Shown here: piece by piece, positions 52,701 through 64,000 of the stretch
How the letters are laid out: each line of letters starts with the position of its first letter
How positions within the stretch are numbered: the first letter of the stretch is position 1
Source of the DNA: Amaurobius ferox
Taxonomy: Eukaryota > Arthropoda > Arachnida > Araneae > Amaurobiidae
Assembly: GCA_951213105.1 (NCBI GenBank)
Contig: OX578144.1
Coordinates: forward strand, 84,953,015-85,017,014
Reading direction: 5' to 3'
Length of the DNA: 64,000 nucleotides
Program-made: the position numbers and the translations under genes
The notes under the pieces: model-generated
What the model was told of the DNA's origin: nothing
Databases searched by the model: none
Seen by the model: the letters and a program-made list of their open reading frames with translations, nothing else

Positions 52701-52769
52701 TATTTGTAGAGGCAAACCATTTCTATTTGCCATTAGCGTTTAATCACTTGGGCCGTAAACTTACATACG

Positions 52770-53905
52770 TACCAATTATACATTATAAAATGTTGTTATG
52801 TAATCATATGTTGGTTTGAGGAAATTATAATATGCTGCATTATTTTATTAGTCCAGTGTTTTATAATTTATTTAAGTGCTATTTAAAAATTCGTCAACAT
52901 GCCATGATGAATTATTAATACTTATGTTAAATCTGTAAGTATGTCGAGATGGTTTTGTAAGTATGTCAAATTTGTAAACATGTCAAGAAATGTGTATTGA
53001 TTTCTAGAAAAGGTAGAAACTAATTTGGCTCATGAATGGTAGAAGTAGATGATGTAACCGATTAAATTAATGTAACCGATGTAATTTAAAATGAAAATAT
53101 AAAAATTTAATAATTTTAAAGCTATTACCTTAAATTTTTAAGTGCAAGGTTATTTCTTCATATAATCATGCTGTGAATATGTCACGTAAATCGGACGTAA
53201 ACTTTTGAAAATAGCATTTAACATTTTTATTTTGATTTCGTTCGGTAAAGGAACTTTTATTTTTAAGAAGTTTTTATTAGTGAATTATGATCAGATAATA
53301 AGATAATTTGTAGCTTATTTTATCAGATTTTATTTTTCAAAATGTTTTTTAAACTTTATTTTTAATGCATATACAAGATTTTTTAATAAAATTTTCTGCT
53401 GAACTCATAGCTTGCCTTGTCCATCTGTTGTGGTGTTTTTTCTAAATTGATAATACTTCAGCTTTAACCTACGTACCAATTTTACATTATAAAATGTTGT
53501 TATCTAAACATATCTCGTATGTTGGTTTGAGGAAATTATAATATGTTACTTTATTTCATTAGTACAGTGTTTGATAACTTATATAAATTTAATTTTATAT
53601 TTATCAACATGACATGATGAATTATTAATACTTATGTTAGTTTAATGTATTACCTAAAATAAGAATTAGAAAGGTATTTAAGAGTCAATTTTTTTGGACC
53701 GGGCCCTCGTCTTATAAAGAAATAATTTACTGGTAGAAGGTCCTACAAAGATTAAGAAGCACTGGTCTAAATAATGCTAATGTAATATATACAAGTCATA
53801 TTTGTAAATATGTCAAGAAATGTTCACTGATTTCTAGAATAGGTAGAAACTAACAATTTGGTTTACGAATGGTTCAAGTGGATGATGTAACTGATTAAAA
53901 AGCTT
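52770..53905 (+). repeat. Tandem duplication A-B-A' (unit about 0.7 kb)
   Basis: Block A (52770-53066) recurs as A' (53471-53905): both have ACATTATAAAATGTTGTTAT, GTTGGTTTGAGGAAATTATA and GATGAATTATTAATACTTAT. Block B (53080-53455) recurs as B' at 55560-55950. B' is separated from A' by a transposon insertion. Confidence 0.8.
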
Positions 53906-53964
53906 CAAAATCCTGAAATTTCTGTAGGGGCATTGAGGAAAACAAATTTACTTCTCGTACGGTC

Positions 53965-55232
53965 GTTTGCACGTTATAGAAACGATTTTGATAATTAATC
54001 TTTATTCATAAAGGGCGTATTTCTTGCAGCGATTTACTTCCATCTGATAGCCTTGATTCTTGACTATAGCTGTAGCTCGAATTTTCAATGAAAGTAAACT
54101 TTTTCTTAGCACCGTCATGTCAATTTTATCCCATTCCTCTTGGGTCGTTTTCCAAAGTCCGTTCAGTGTTCGTGGGTGCCGTTTTCCTAAGGCTGGTTTC
54201 AACAAACTGAAATAGCAAAAGTCCATAGGAGAAGCGTCAGGTGATTTTACAGGTATTTCATTAAATGGGATACATTTTATTCCTGTTTCTGATTCCTTCT
54301 TTGCTACACATATGCGACAGTTGTCTTAGACGTGCGATTAGAGGCTTTGTCCATATGAAGCTCAACTTTATTGATGTTCTTTCTGTATAAGGCTGGAATT
54401 TCTTCTTCAAAAATGGTTCTAAAATATTTTGCAGATGGTAAAGTGAATTAATTTTAGCTTTACTTGAGACTTTTCTTAGTTTTAATTTATCGTTGTAATA
54501 AAATTTTGCAGCTATCATGAATCCCTTTGGGAACTTTTCTGTACATTGACGAAGCCATTTCGTATGGTCATTTTTGTCAATTGAGCAATAGAAAAATACT
54601 CTTTTATTATTATAGTCACTTAAATACACCCATGTCTCATCGAGTGTTACCACAAATTTCCATTCATGAGCAGCTAGGTGTTTTTAATATAATTTCTTAC
54701 AATTTGTTTTTATTTCCGCAATACGCTTTGGCAAGAGCAGATGAACTTTTGATTTAAACATATTTCTTATCTTCAAATCTTTAGAATGATTTCACTACAG
54801 TGCCAGAATACATTCCCAGTTTCTATATGCAATGGATTTTCTTTCAGAATCAGAGACTTCACTTTTTTATATTTACTCGCGTTTGAACAGTCTTAGGATG
54901 CGATTTTGCGGCCATTTTTTCATTTTTACTTTCAGCTGGACGCTTTTTCCCTTTCAAATTTAATATATCAAAATAACTTTCTTTGAAATGCAATAACTCC
55001 GATTTTTACATCGCTTTACAATTTGTTGATACAAATATTTTTCCTCATAAAATGCATGTATGTAACCTTCGCGCCATCTATCAATTTCGGGAGCTATTTT
55101 CAATATAAATCTTTTATTCTATATTCCAATCAAAACAAAACAGTATTAGACGATTATATTGAAAATGCCAATTTTTTTTCTTAAAATGCTAACGAGAACA
55201 TAAATACAAAATCGTTTCCATAAAGTGCGAAC
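53965..55232 (-). pseudogene. Tc1/mariner-like transposase relic with TIRs
   Basis: Inverted ends of 26 bp with 3 mismatches lie at 53965-53990 and 55207-55232 (both contain GAAACGATTTTG). Minus-strand fragments of a DDE transposase follow in order. An eroded N-terminal part (about 54960-54700) has several stops. Next comes EWKFVVTLDETWVYLSDYNN with the first catalytic region (DETW) and a shifted middle. The C-terminal MDFCYFSLLKPALGKRHPRT (54226-54160) corresponds to the D-x-N/D-P-M-D-F region. Frameshifts and stops make it dead. Outer limits of the insertion may extend to about 53906 and 55558. Confidence 0.75.
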
Positions 55233-55559
55233 AACAACAAGTCATTGTCTTACATAAGAAACGATGTCTATTTTTTTGCCTGTCCTTTCGTGTGTCGCAT
55301 CTATAGACGAAAATTGGTGCCTCAGTCAGCTGCGAAATTCGATATAGGGGTACCTGTACTCACAGGAGTATAGGTCTCGTCGACATTTCTAAAAATTCGA
55401 ATCAGTTAAAATGTATAAACATTTAAAGCCGAAAATTCGTTGAAATTTCAGCTTAGAACAATTTATTTCAGTTTACGATTTTTCAAATCCAAGAGATACA
55501 AAATCAGTTGCTCTGCGAAGGAATAGCAGCCAACGAATCAGACATTTACCACCACAGGG

Positions 55560-55950
55560 ACTGTATTTAAAATGAAAATATAAAATTTCTGAATTTTAAA
55601 GATACTACCTTGAAGCATTGTTATTGGTGCTTTATGCAAGGTTATTTCTTCACATAAGCATGCTGCGAAAATTTTACTTAAATCGGACGTAAACTTTTGA
55701 AAATAGCAATTAAAATTTTTATTGTCATTTCTTTCGGTTAAGGAACATTTATTTTTAAAAAGTTTTTATTAGCAAATATTAATCGGATAATGAGATGCTT
55801 TGTAACTTATTTTTTATCAGTTTTTTTTTCAAAATGTTTTTAAATTTAATTTTTAATGCATATACAAGATAGTTTTAATAAAATTTTCGGCTAAATTTAT
55901 GGTATGCCTTGTTAATCTATCGTGGTGCTTTCACCAAATTGATAATACTT
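55560..55950 (+). repeat. Block B' of the tandem duplication
   Basis: Diverged copy of 53080-53455 (AAATCGGACGTAAACTTTTG, GCATATACAAGAT, TCGTGGTG). It completes the second A-B unit to the right of the transposase relic. Confidence 0.75.
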
Positions 55951-56630
55951 TAGTTTTAATCTTCTAGAAATATTTAATTGCCGCAGGGGAAGAGCCGACC
56001 TATTAGATTTAAAGCTTTATGAAAACCTTCGTCGCGGAATGCACTGGCTATGCCACTGTTAGTAAAGATAACAAAATGTTTTTGTATGTAAAGGATACTG
56101 CGTAAAACTCTCGACAACTGTGACTTTGGCACTGATGATGACGACATACTGCCTGAATACATGATGACATACGAACATGTTTCAAATATATTCACACTTA
56201 CAGGACATACAAGCACATTTGTGACATATACAATTTGTGACATATAAATACTTATGAATGTATTTATAAATAGTACTGACATGTTAATTATTCAAAAAAT
56301 TTAAAATACTCTCACATTGGCAAATAAGCAGCTTCTGCTGTGATACTAAGATCTAACACCATGAAACGAATCTACATATTTAAAATACTTTAAGAATAAA
56401 TTGGTATAAACAAATACATGCTGGTATAGTCATGATGCAAACTGAAATATGCAGAGTTTAAAGTTAAATTATTTAATGTATACACTTAAACTCCTATACA
56501 CTGAAATACATATGCATACATATAAAAACTGAATTTCATGTCATACCACAGTAAATTACTATCTATGTTGAATAAATGTATACACCTATATAGACTCAAA
56601 TACTAATTCACCGAGAATGAGTTACATTGT
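55951..56630. other. Non-coding stretch
   Basis: The minus-strand frame 55974-56282 has no supporting evidence as a whole. Its 3' part (GIASAFRDEGFHKALN) overlaps a patch similar to 3385-3405, so it is likely an old repeat. Confidence 0.4.
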
Positions 56631-56633
56631 ATA

Positions 56634-57499
56634 CAGGGTGTCCCAAAAATATTGAAACGCGCTTTAATTCTTTATCTGTTGGAGGTAAGTAGACAATGCG
56701 AATTGCAAAACTGTTGAAAGTAAGGTAGGAAATAAAACTACGTTAATGTAATAGTCCTCCCATTAATTTTCAATAAGTTACATTTTTTATGTTTTATACG
56801 ACTCCCTTAGACAAATTTGATCAGTCAGAATTTTTTTATTTTTAATGCAACAAGATCATTAAAAAACCGCATATCTGTATCTTTAAAATTGAGTGAGTTA
56901 TATTTAATTGAAAATTAAACATTGTGAATTGAAACCATATATCAAATTAGAAATGTAAATTTGTGTCATATCACAAAAAAGATAAAACTGGATGATAATA
57001 CATAGGAGACATTTTTGCGAATTCCGCGTAGGCTTACGATGCAATCACGGATTCTTAAGTACTTTTCAATAATTAAGTACTTTTAAGTACTTTTCAATAA
57101 TTAAGTACTTTTAAGTACTTTTTTTTATCTAAACAATTTCCAACGTCAATTTGTTTATGATCCATATTTTCACTGATGAAATAGCTTTTCACTTGGTACG
57201 GAAAAGTAGCATAAGTCAGATTCTTTCCTTTATAATAATTCAGTTGATTCTAAAGGTACAGATATGCGGGTTTTTTTAATGATCTTGTTGCATTAAAAAT
57301 AAATATTTTCTGATTGACCAAATTTGTCTAAAAGAGTCGTATAAAAATTTAAAAGTGTAACTTTTTGAAAAGTAATAGGGAACTATTTCATTAACGTAGT
57401 CTTATTTCCCTACTTTCAACATTTTTGCAATTTACACTGCCTACTTATCTCCCACAGGTAAAGGATTAAAGCCCGTTTCAATCTTTTGGGGAAACTCTG
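56634..57499. mobile_element. TA-flanked foldback element (MITE), copy 2
   Basis: 866 bp, TA duplications at 56632-56633 and 57500-57501. The left end reads CAGGGTGTCCCAAAAATATT and inner TIR similarity is about 270 bp. Homologous to 366-1227 over its length. A short direct repeat based on CAATAATTAAGTACTTTTAA at 57050-57121 is specific to this copy. Confidence 0.82.
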
Positions 57500-57559
57500 T
57501 ATATCATGTGTAGTGCAGTTTAGCGTATAAAGGCAAAAGTGAGAAAAACAATAAAACTG

Positions 57560-58180
57560 GCTTGTTAAGAGGTACTGGATAATTCGTCTGAAATACTTGA
57601 CGGATAGGACTTCAGGACTGTTATTCTGGCCACATAGTTCTTGTTCTGTAAGGTCTTATGAGTCCAGACACTGAGCTGAGAATCGGATGGACGCCTTATA
57701 TGGAAAGTGCTTGTTAGGGGAAGTCCAAAAGGTAGAGTTGGGAATCTCCTCTTGTCCCACAGACGCAAATTTTCGACCGAGCTCTTTTGAAGCTGGCTAA
57801 AAAAGGTGAGACGAGATCATATACTGTTAAAAATTGCGTTAACAGAAATCCTGTTGTTTTGATTTCTGTCGAGACTTTAGGAAACTATCTGTATGCCTCT
57901 CTCCCAACATCTATAATGTCCCATCCTTCTTGGTAGCATGGATGTTTGCAAATCGGATGTCAAAGTTGGGTGAGGCGAAGGTAGTGTGACAAAATTTGGC
58001 GTATTACCGTTAGCAGCTTGTTTTGTCAGAACATCGGCGTATTCATTGCCTACTATTTCTTTGTACGCTGGAATCCATGTTGAATATATTTCTTTGTTTT
58101 TGTTGCTAAATAGCTTCATCTTGGTAACAATAGCCATCATGCTAGCCACTATTGAAGACAGATCCATGTTTTGACATTGA
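57560..58180 (-). pseudogene. LINE RNase H and C-terminal relic
   Basis: On the minus strand the frame at 58167-57877 includes STWIPAYKEIVGNEYADVLT then KQAANG, a non-LTR RNase H tail with His in W(I/V)PxH replaced by Tyr. A second fragment at 57768-57565 (MRLWDKRRFPTLPFG) could be downstream ORF2 or flanking sequence. It is broken by frameshifts. Confidence 0.6.
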
Positions 58181-58220
58181 CTGTCTCAGAAAATGCCTTA
58201 CTGGATGTAGCGGCATCTTT

Positions 58221-59220
58221 CGCTTAATAAATTCATTTTCATTTTTTTTTAACCGAGAATGATATCCCAGAAGATCCAGGTCCCTGTCTATATTACGTTA
58301 AAAGAATACTTTTACTAATTCTAAATTGTTACGACTTTGTGTCATCCAGATTTACTGTCTTTTAGACTTATTCCCAATTTATTATGTTGTCCTTCCAACG
58401 TCATCTGTTAACCGGTTTTTCATTTGCAATTCTTTTGATATATTTAGAAGTATAATGGGCCTTTCAGATGTATGATTTCTACCTTTGTTACCAAATTTTT
58501 CGAACTTGCTACATAAGTACAATGTTGGATAGTTTCAAAATAACATTTGTATTTTTTAATTAATTTGACAGATTAATATAAAAATTTGCTATGTACAATT
58601 AATTACTGTACTTTCAAATTGACGAATTTTCACTGGTGGAAAAATTCAATAACACATATTAGATTTTTCTTTTATTTCGATATATCAGAAATTCAATAGG
58701 CTTTTTTATATAGTTTATAAAAAGAAAATTAAATAGTATGGCAATCGCTTGACTATTTTGTAAATTTTCAAACTTCTGGTGAAAAAGTAAAGTTTCAAAT
58801 ATCTCGAGAATGGCTCTAGATGACTCATAAATAATGATGTCCAAATATTTCTGGTTAAAAATAATTACATGGTACTAGTTCATTTATAGTGAACCGTAAA
58901 TAAAATGGTTATGATGTAAAATAAATATTTCTAAAATAAAATGTAAAAAGCTGACGATTGTTTATAAAACACTTTATGTGTTTTCTGTAATGCGAAGAAG
59001 CCAAGGGTTATACGGCAATAAATCTATTCACGTGCAAATAACTATATTGATAAATATTAAAAAATATTAATGCAGAAAGGGAGATAAAACAGATAAACAA
59101 ATTAAATATGATTAATTTGTTACTAACTAGCTGAATAATCGTTGAAAATCACCGGTCTCGAAATAAGCAACCCCTGCCCCCCCCCCGAATAATGTAAATT
59201 TTTGAATAATTTGCATTTCA
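58221..59220. other. Non-coding stretch
   Basis: No gene recognised. A C-run lies at 59178-59186. Confidence 0.45.
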
Positions 59221-60790
59221 CATTTAATCGGAAAATTGAATATTTTGGTGTGCAGAACCCCTTAAGGAAGAAAATATTTGAAAACTTAAATTGCACACTT
59301 CTTACTATCGAAATATCTACCCATACGCAAAATTAAAATATCTATCTCATCCCAAAGATGCTATTTTATCATTTCCCCATTCGAACATCTTTCTGTGGAG
59401 TGCAGCTATAAATGAGCAATTAGGGAAACCTCTATTCATCTTGGTTTTTTTAATCAGATGATTGGCCCATATACCAAATATTAAGTCTCTATCACATTTA
59501 AAAGAAAGTGTGTATAACCTATTCGAAAAAGCGAACATTTTGGTGTGTTTCATACCCCATTGTAGCAAATATTGGAAATCTGAAATTGCACATATTCTTC
59601 CTTTCAAACTATCTACGCGTACATCAAATTTGAAGTCTATCCTATTTTAAAGTATGCGTTTACTATCATTTCACCGTTAGAACGTTCTTCTGTGTAGTAT
59701 TCTTCAAATGAACATTTTTGAAAAACTGTATTTTTCAAATATATTTATCAAATGATTAGACAATATTGCAAATTTCAAGCAGCTATCATATTGTAAAGGA
59801 AGCGTTTTTCATTTGTTCGGCAAATCGAATATTTCAGTGTGCGGCACTCCCTACAATAGCAAATGTTGGAACACTGAAATTGCACACTTTCTTCCAAAGC
59901 AACAATCTATCGGTACACAAAATTTGAAGTCTGTATCTCACCGGGAAACATGCTTTTTTTATCATTTCACCTTTCGAATGTTTTTGTGTGGAGTACCCAC
60001 CCCTTTAAATGAGCATTTTTGAAAATCTCCATTATTCTTGGGTTTTCTATCAGTTGATTCGCCCATATATGAAATGTCAAGCCTCTATTAGGATTTAAAA
60101 GGAGCGTTTCTGCTTTATACCGAAAATCAAACGTTTTGGTGTGCGGCACCCCCTAAACTAGAGAATATTGGAAAACTGAAATTTCACACTTTCTTCCTTC
60201 CAAATTATCTACCCGTAGACAAAATTTGAAATCTCTATCTCATCCCGAAGCATGTTTTTTATCATTTCATATTTCGAACGTTTTTCTCTGAAGCAACCCC
60301 TTAACCGAACATTTATGAGAAACTCTATTCGTCCTGGATGTTTTCATTAAATGATTAGCGCAGACACAAAGCATCAAAATTTCATCAAAATTTAACGGAG
60401 GAATATCTTATTTATTCGGAAAATCGAACAGTTGGGTTTGCAACACCCCCTAGATTGGAAAATATTGGAAAACTGTAATTACACATACTTTTGTTTTCGA
60501 ACTGCATGCCCGTACACTAAATTGGAAGTCTCTATCCCATCCCGAAGCATAGTTTTTCGTCATTTCTCCTTTCGAACGTGTTTCTCTTTTTTGACCAAAT
60601 TTGAAGTCTATCGTACCGCAAAGCATGCTTTCCTATCATTTCATTTTTCACGTTTTGGTGTGGAGCATCCCCCCTCCCCTTCTAGAGAACGTTTTCAAAA
60701 AATTCGATTTTTCCATTGGAGTTTTATCGAACGGCCGAGCCCTGTACCAAATTTTACAATGTTTTAATCGAGTTTTTTATTTAGCCCTGT
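59220..60790. repeat. Degenerate tandem array, about 295-bp unit, five copies
   Basis: Each unit has a version of TGTGCGGCACCCCCTA, GAATATTGGAAAACTGAAAT, TGCACACTTTCTTCC, AAATTTGAAGTCTCTATCTC, ATCCCGAAGCATG and TTTCGAACGTTTTTCTGTG. They recur around 59250, 59545, 59840, 60140 and 60440. Units differ by perhaps a fifth of positions. The array ends at a (CAGA)n-type patch at 60830-60862. Open frames inside are repeat translations. Confidence 0.75.
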
Positions 60791-60862
60791 ACCAAAAGTC
60801 TCTATCTATTCGGGTTTAAAAAAAGCGTGACAGACAGACGGACGGTCAGACAGACAGACGGA

Positions 60863-61831
60863 TACTTGACAATTAGTATATATAAGCGTTAACACTTCTG
60901 TATTTCAGCAGTCGCTGGTACATTATAAACGAATTTGGAGTATAACTTTTGACTTTCTCGCTCGAAAGAGGAAAACCCATAAGGCATTTTGTGAAAAGAT
61001 CGTCTGCTATTTACATTTTATGATCACAACGGTTGATGCTGTGATCTATTTATTTATTATTTGAGTGCAAAGTGGCGCATTGTAGTTGATACTGAACAAA
61101 TTTAATTTCTTATGATTAATTTTAATTTCAACTGAATAAAAAGCTGTATCTAGAGAACGGAGCTTCTGAACATTCTTGACATGATATCATCAGCTTTTAA
61201 ATATTAATTGCATATGAAAGAGCTATTTCAGTAAAATTTGAAATCAAATAAATTTTCATAAGTTTTTTGTGACATACGTTTTAGAAACTGGGCGTTTTTG
61301 GGTTTTTTTTTCTGGTTTGGACTACATTTATCTGACTACATTTATCTACATTTATCTTTGAAAATTATAGTTATTAAATTAAACAAAATGGATAAGTTCA
61401 GAAAAGTTTTGACTTTAATATGATCGGCATGTTTGGCAATAAATGCATTATAAAGAGATAATATGACATTATAAAGGTCTTGAATATTAGTATCATTAAA
61501 GATATCTTCAAAGTCAAAGGTTAAGGAAACCAAACACTTTGTCAATTAAACGTAATTTCTCAATTAATTTTGACTGTTATCTAGAATAAAATATTTAGAT
61601 TGAGAATATAGAAAGTTGTCATTTATTTCTTTCAAGCAATTGAGTATTACTTTATTAGCGGAAGTAGAATAAGTGTTATGTCCGCTAGTGACAGTTCTAA
61701 ATTTATTGGGATTCTTTTAAATTATAGGTATTAAAATTATATACGGAAATTAAAAAAAATTTGTGTTTATTTATAAATCTCCATAAATATAAATATCAAA
61801 CTAAAAATACTTTAATAATCTATTTTTTTAT

Positions 61832-61880
<49 letters not shown>

Positions 61881-62530
61881 TTACTTCCATTGTTATATTA
61901 TACTGGGAATCTATATGTACAGGGGTAAGCCAGTTAGTTACATCAGCATTTAAATAGGATACGTGAAGCCTAAAAGTTCGAGAGACACAGCCTGTATTGT
62001 ATTAATGAAATACAAATTTAAATTCAATAGAAAAACACGTGATCCCACCAAGAAATATCTCAAACAATCAACTCTTTCAACAATGTAAAATATTTGGGTA
62101 ACAAAAAAAAATGAGAAACGAATCTAACAATACTGATATGGACAACAATTTAAAATTAAGACCTATGTTGCAATTTTGTTAAATTATTTATTTCAATTTT
62201 GGAGTTTAATGCTATCACTGTGGTTTTACTCTGCGATCTTCAAAGCTATTTAACATTTGAGTTATGTCAAACTATTTTGTTGACTTCGCAGTTAGATAAC
62301 ATTAAAGACGAGCTCATTGAGTTGAGCCGATTTTTACCATCTCAATTTTGATTTGAGAAATCATTAAAGTTGTGGCCATCTCTATCAGAAATCCTTTGGA
62401 CCGTTACTATCGCCAATTTATATCCATCAACCAGACGGTAATTGACATGACTACAGATATGGAGCATATACTTTCTCTTCAATCTTCTTTTCAATGAAAC
62501 GAAGATTAAGGAGAAAGTAGGCGTGAGCTT
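60863..62530. other. Non-coding stretch with a (TA)n microsatellite
   Basis: A (TA)n run spans 61834-61876. Otherwise no gene or RNA is supported. Confidence 0.55.
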
Positions 62531-63005
62531 CAAGAAAATGCTATCAAACTTCTGGAGGACAAAATGTACGAGATTGTGAAGCATTTGCGATCGGGAAGTT
62601 TTGGAGATGTCCCTTTGGGTATTTGTCCTGATTGTAACAGCAAGGTCGCCATTAAGATCAGTACTAGTTACCAAACATCTGAAAATAATCTGGCCAACCT
62701 TAAAGCATTTGAATGTATTGACGTTGTCAGACAACGTTGAACTATCTCATGCTAACATTTTCATAATACTGCAGATGGTCTAAGACCTAGAAAGTGGCTT
62801 AAGCAGTATGCGAAGAAAGTCATCAGGATTTAACTTGGTTAAATCGTGGTAAAAAGATATCCTCAGCGGCCTCGATCATATGCATTGAAATAAGTTTTGT
62901 CATTTGGATTTGAAAACAGATAACGTTATGATAGATTTCAACAATCGCGCCATTCTGTGTGATTTTACATTTCTAAGTCCAACCGTAGAATCCATCCAGA
63001 GGTAA
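62531..63005 (+). pseudogene. Protein-kinase-like relic
   Basis: The first part (62531-62695) reads IVKHLRSGSFGDVPLG and then KVAIKIS, a glycine-rich loop and the Lys of VAIK. The second part (62855-63005) reads ILSGLDHMH, a stop, then FCHLDLKTDNVMID and ILCDFT, i.e. the HxDLKxxN catalytic loop and a DFT in place of DFG. The region between is eroded and the frame changes. A good splice-donor-like AGAGGTAAGA occurs at 62999-63008. It could be a decayed host kinase exon, a retrocopy or a virus-derived kinase. With stops it is not a working gene here. Confidence 0.6.
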
Positions 63006-63865
63006 GAATTTTCTCAAGCATCATCCGTTTAAATAGAACTGATTTTTATTTATACTGTCCTCTAGCTGTGAACTATTTGCTATGAACTTCGGTGAATCTG
63101 ATTGTAAAAAAAAAACACTGTTTTATGCATAGAATATTTCAAATGTAGCTTAGCTCTTGGTAGCAACAAACCATATAATATTGCTACCGTCTGAAACACA
63201 AAGATATAAAATTTGTTATTGTTAAAAGTACATACAAATATATATTAGTAATATTAGACAGACGATAAAAGAACACAAATGAAAGAGACAAAATCTACAT
63301 TCTTTTAATATTGTCCGCAGGTTAAAAAGTTCGTTTATTATTTCGTTAATTTACAATGTTTCTCTAACTTTTGAGATAGAGGCACAAATAACGATCGGAT
63401 CAATTTATCCAATTTTGAATGGCATTTAAAGTAGATAGGATAAAAAAAAACAGATTTGGTCATGTTAGTTTGAAAACTATAATAACGATTAGGTCCCATT
63501 TGTTCCCTAGTTCATATAATGAATGAGTCGCACTTAAAATGAGAAAATAGGTAGATGGATACTTAAATTTTAAGTACGACCTTGCCAAAGTTATCCGTCA
63601 AAATTTGTGAATGTCAGTACAGTCGTTCTCCAGTGATGATCAGACAAACTGATAGATTTTTAATTTTATTGATATTGAAAAGCAGCTTTTAATTAAGTTT
63701 TCGGTTTACTGTTTTCTTCTTTTTTGGCAAGTTTTCAGCAAAATCGACTGCTTAGAGCCACACGAGATAGCAGAACGAATTCTATTGTATAAATATTTTG
63801 TCTTTTCTGTTAGGCTTGATGGGTCTATAATCTGAGGTTCCTCAAAAAAGAAAAAGTAAAAATAT
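63006..63865. other. Non-coding stretch
   Basis: No gene recognised. Confidence 0.45.
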
Positions 63866-64000
63866 GATGTGGGCAGCACATGACTTTCCTTATATAATGC
63901 AATGAATTTACTACTTTTACAATAAAAGAAAATAGGTTATTCTTATAGTAGATACTTATATTCTTTCCAAGATATTGACATTTCGTCAATTAGTCGTCAT
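63866..64000 (-). repeat. End of a minus-strand 'ACTTTCCTTATATACA' repeat copy
   Basis: The sequence from GATGTGGGCAGCACATGACT to the window edge is the reverse complement of 51001-51130 (including CTACTATAAGAA and ATCTTGGAAAGAATATAA). The rest of the element lies beyond the window. Confidence 0.85.

Noticed and set aside
54527..54757. Plus-strand frame over the transposase relic
   Set aside because: The complement encodes EWKFVVTLDETWVYL, a transposase signature on the minus strand.
57986..58174. Plus-strand frame over the LINE relic
   Set aside because: The minus strand carries recognisable RNase H sequence; the plus frame is its complement.

Overview
The window is AT-rich animal nuclear DNA, most likely from an arthropod. 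The transposon families look like those common in spiders, but that is familiarity, not proof. It holds no host protein-coding gene that I recognise. It is a repeat-dense intergenic region with one outstanding feature: a complete, recently inserted Polinton/Maverick (adintovirus-like) element at 34011-49969, bounded by 349-bp near-identical terminal inverted repeats and a perfect 6-bp target duplication GACATG.

Polinton layout. The left half is on the minus strand, reading outward from the centre at about 40.6 kb: two coiled-coil ORFs, a pVI-like membrane-active protein, an adenain-type cysteine protease, a penton/minor capsid protein, a major capsid protein, a phage-fibre-like repeat protein, and an unusual leucine-rich-repeat protein next to the left TIR. 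The right half is on the plus strand: packaging ATPase, a small hydrophobic protein, a phospholipase A2/zinc-ribbon protein, a retrovirus-type integrase with chromodomain, two small ORFs, protein-primed DNA polymerase B, and three small ORFs including a 55-codon one. Together these are a virion module (capsid, protease, ATPase, PLA2), a self-replication module (pPolB) and an integration module (integrase plus TIRs). Almost every authentic start lies in TAAATG, usually fused to the stop codon of the gene before it. Several replication-side genes share a longer upstream motif. This copy is not intact: it has one-nucleotide shifts at homopolymer runs, two in-frame stops, a polymerase motif A Asp-to-His change and a degenerate Walker A.

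Flanking DNA. At 16892-20730 is a defective TTAA-flanked (Kolobok-like) transposon with a decayed 'Mutator-like transposase domain' gene and an internal array of about 363-bp units. Elsewhere are two TA-flanked foldback elements of about 865 bp, a Tc1/mariner-like transposase relic (54.0-55.2 kb), LINE RNase H relics (21.8-23.1 kb and 57.6-58.2 kb), tRNA-derived SINEs (12.3, 14.0, 27.4 and 28.1 kb), a 5S rRNA-like copy (33.3 kb), a protein-kinase-like relic (62.5-63.0 kb), several tandem arrays, and a diverged direct duplication of about 2 kb (3.7-5.9 versus 10.8-13.0 kb). A diverged, unoccupied paralogue of the Polinton insertion site lies at about 25.6 kb and independently confirms the element boundary.
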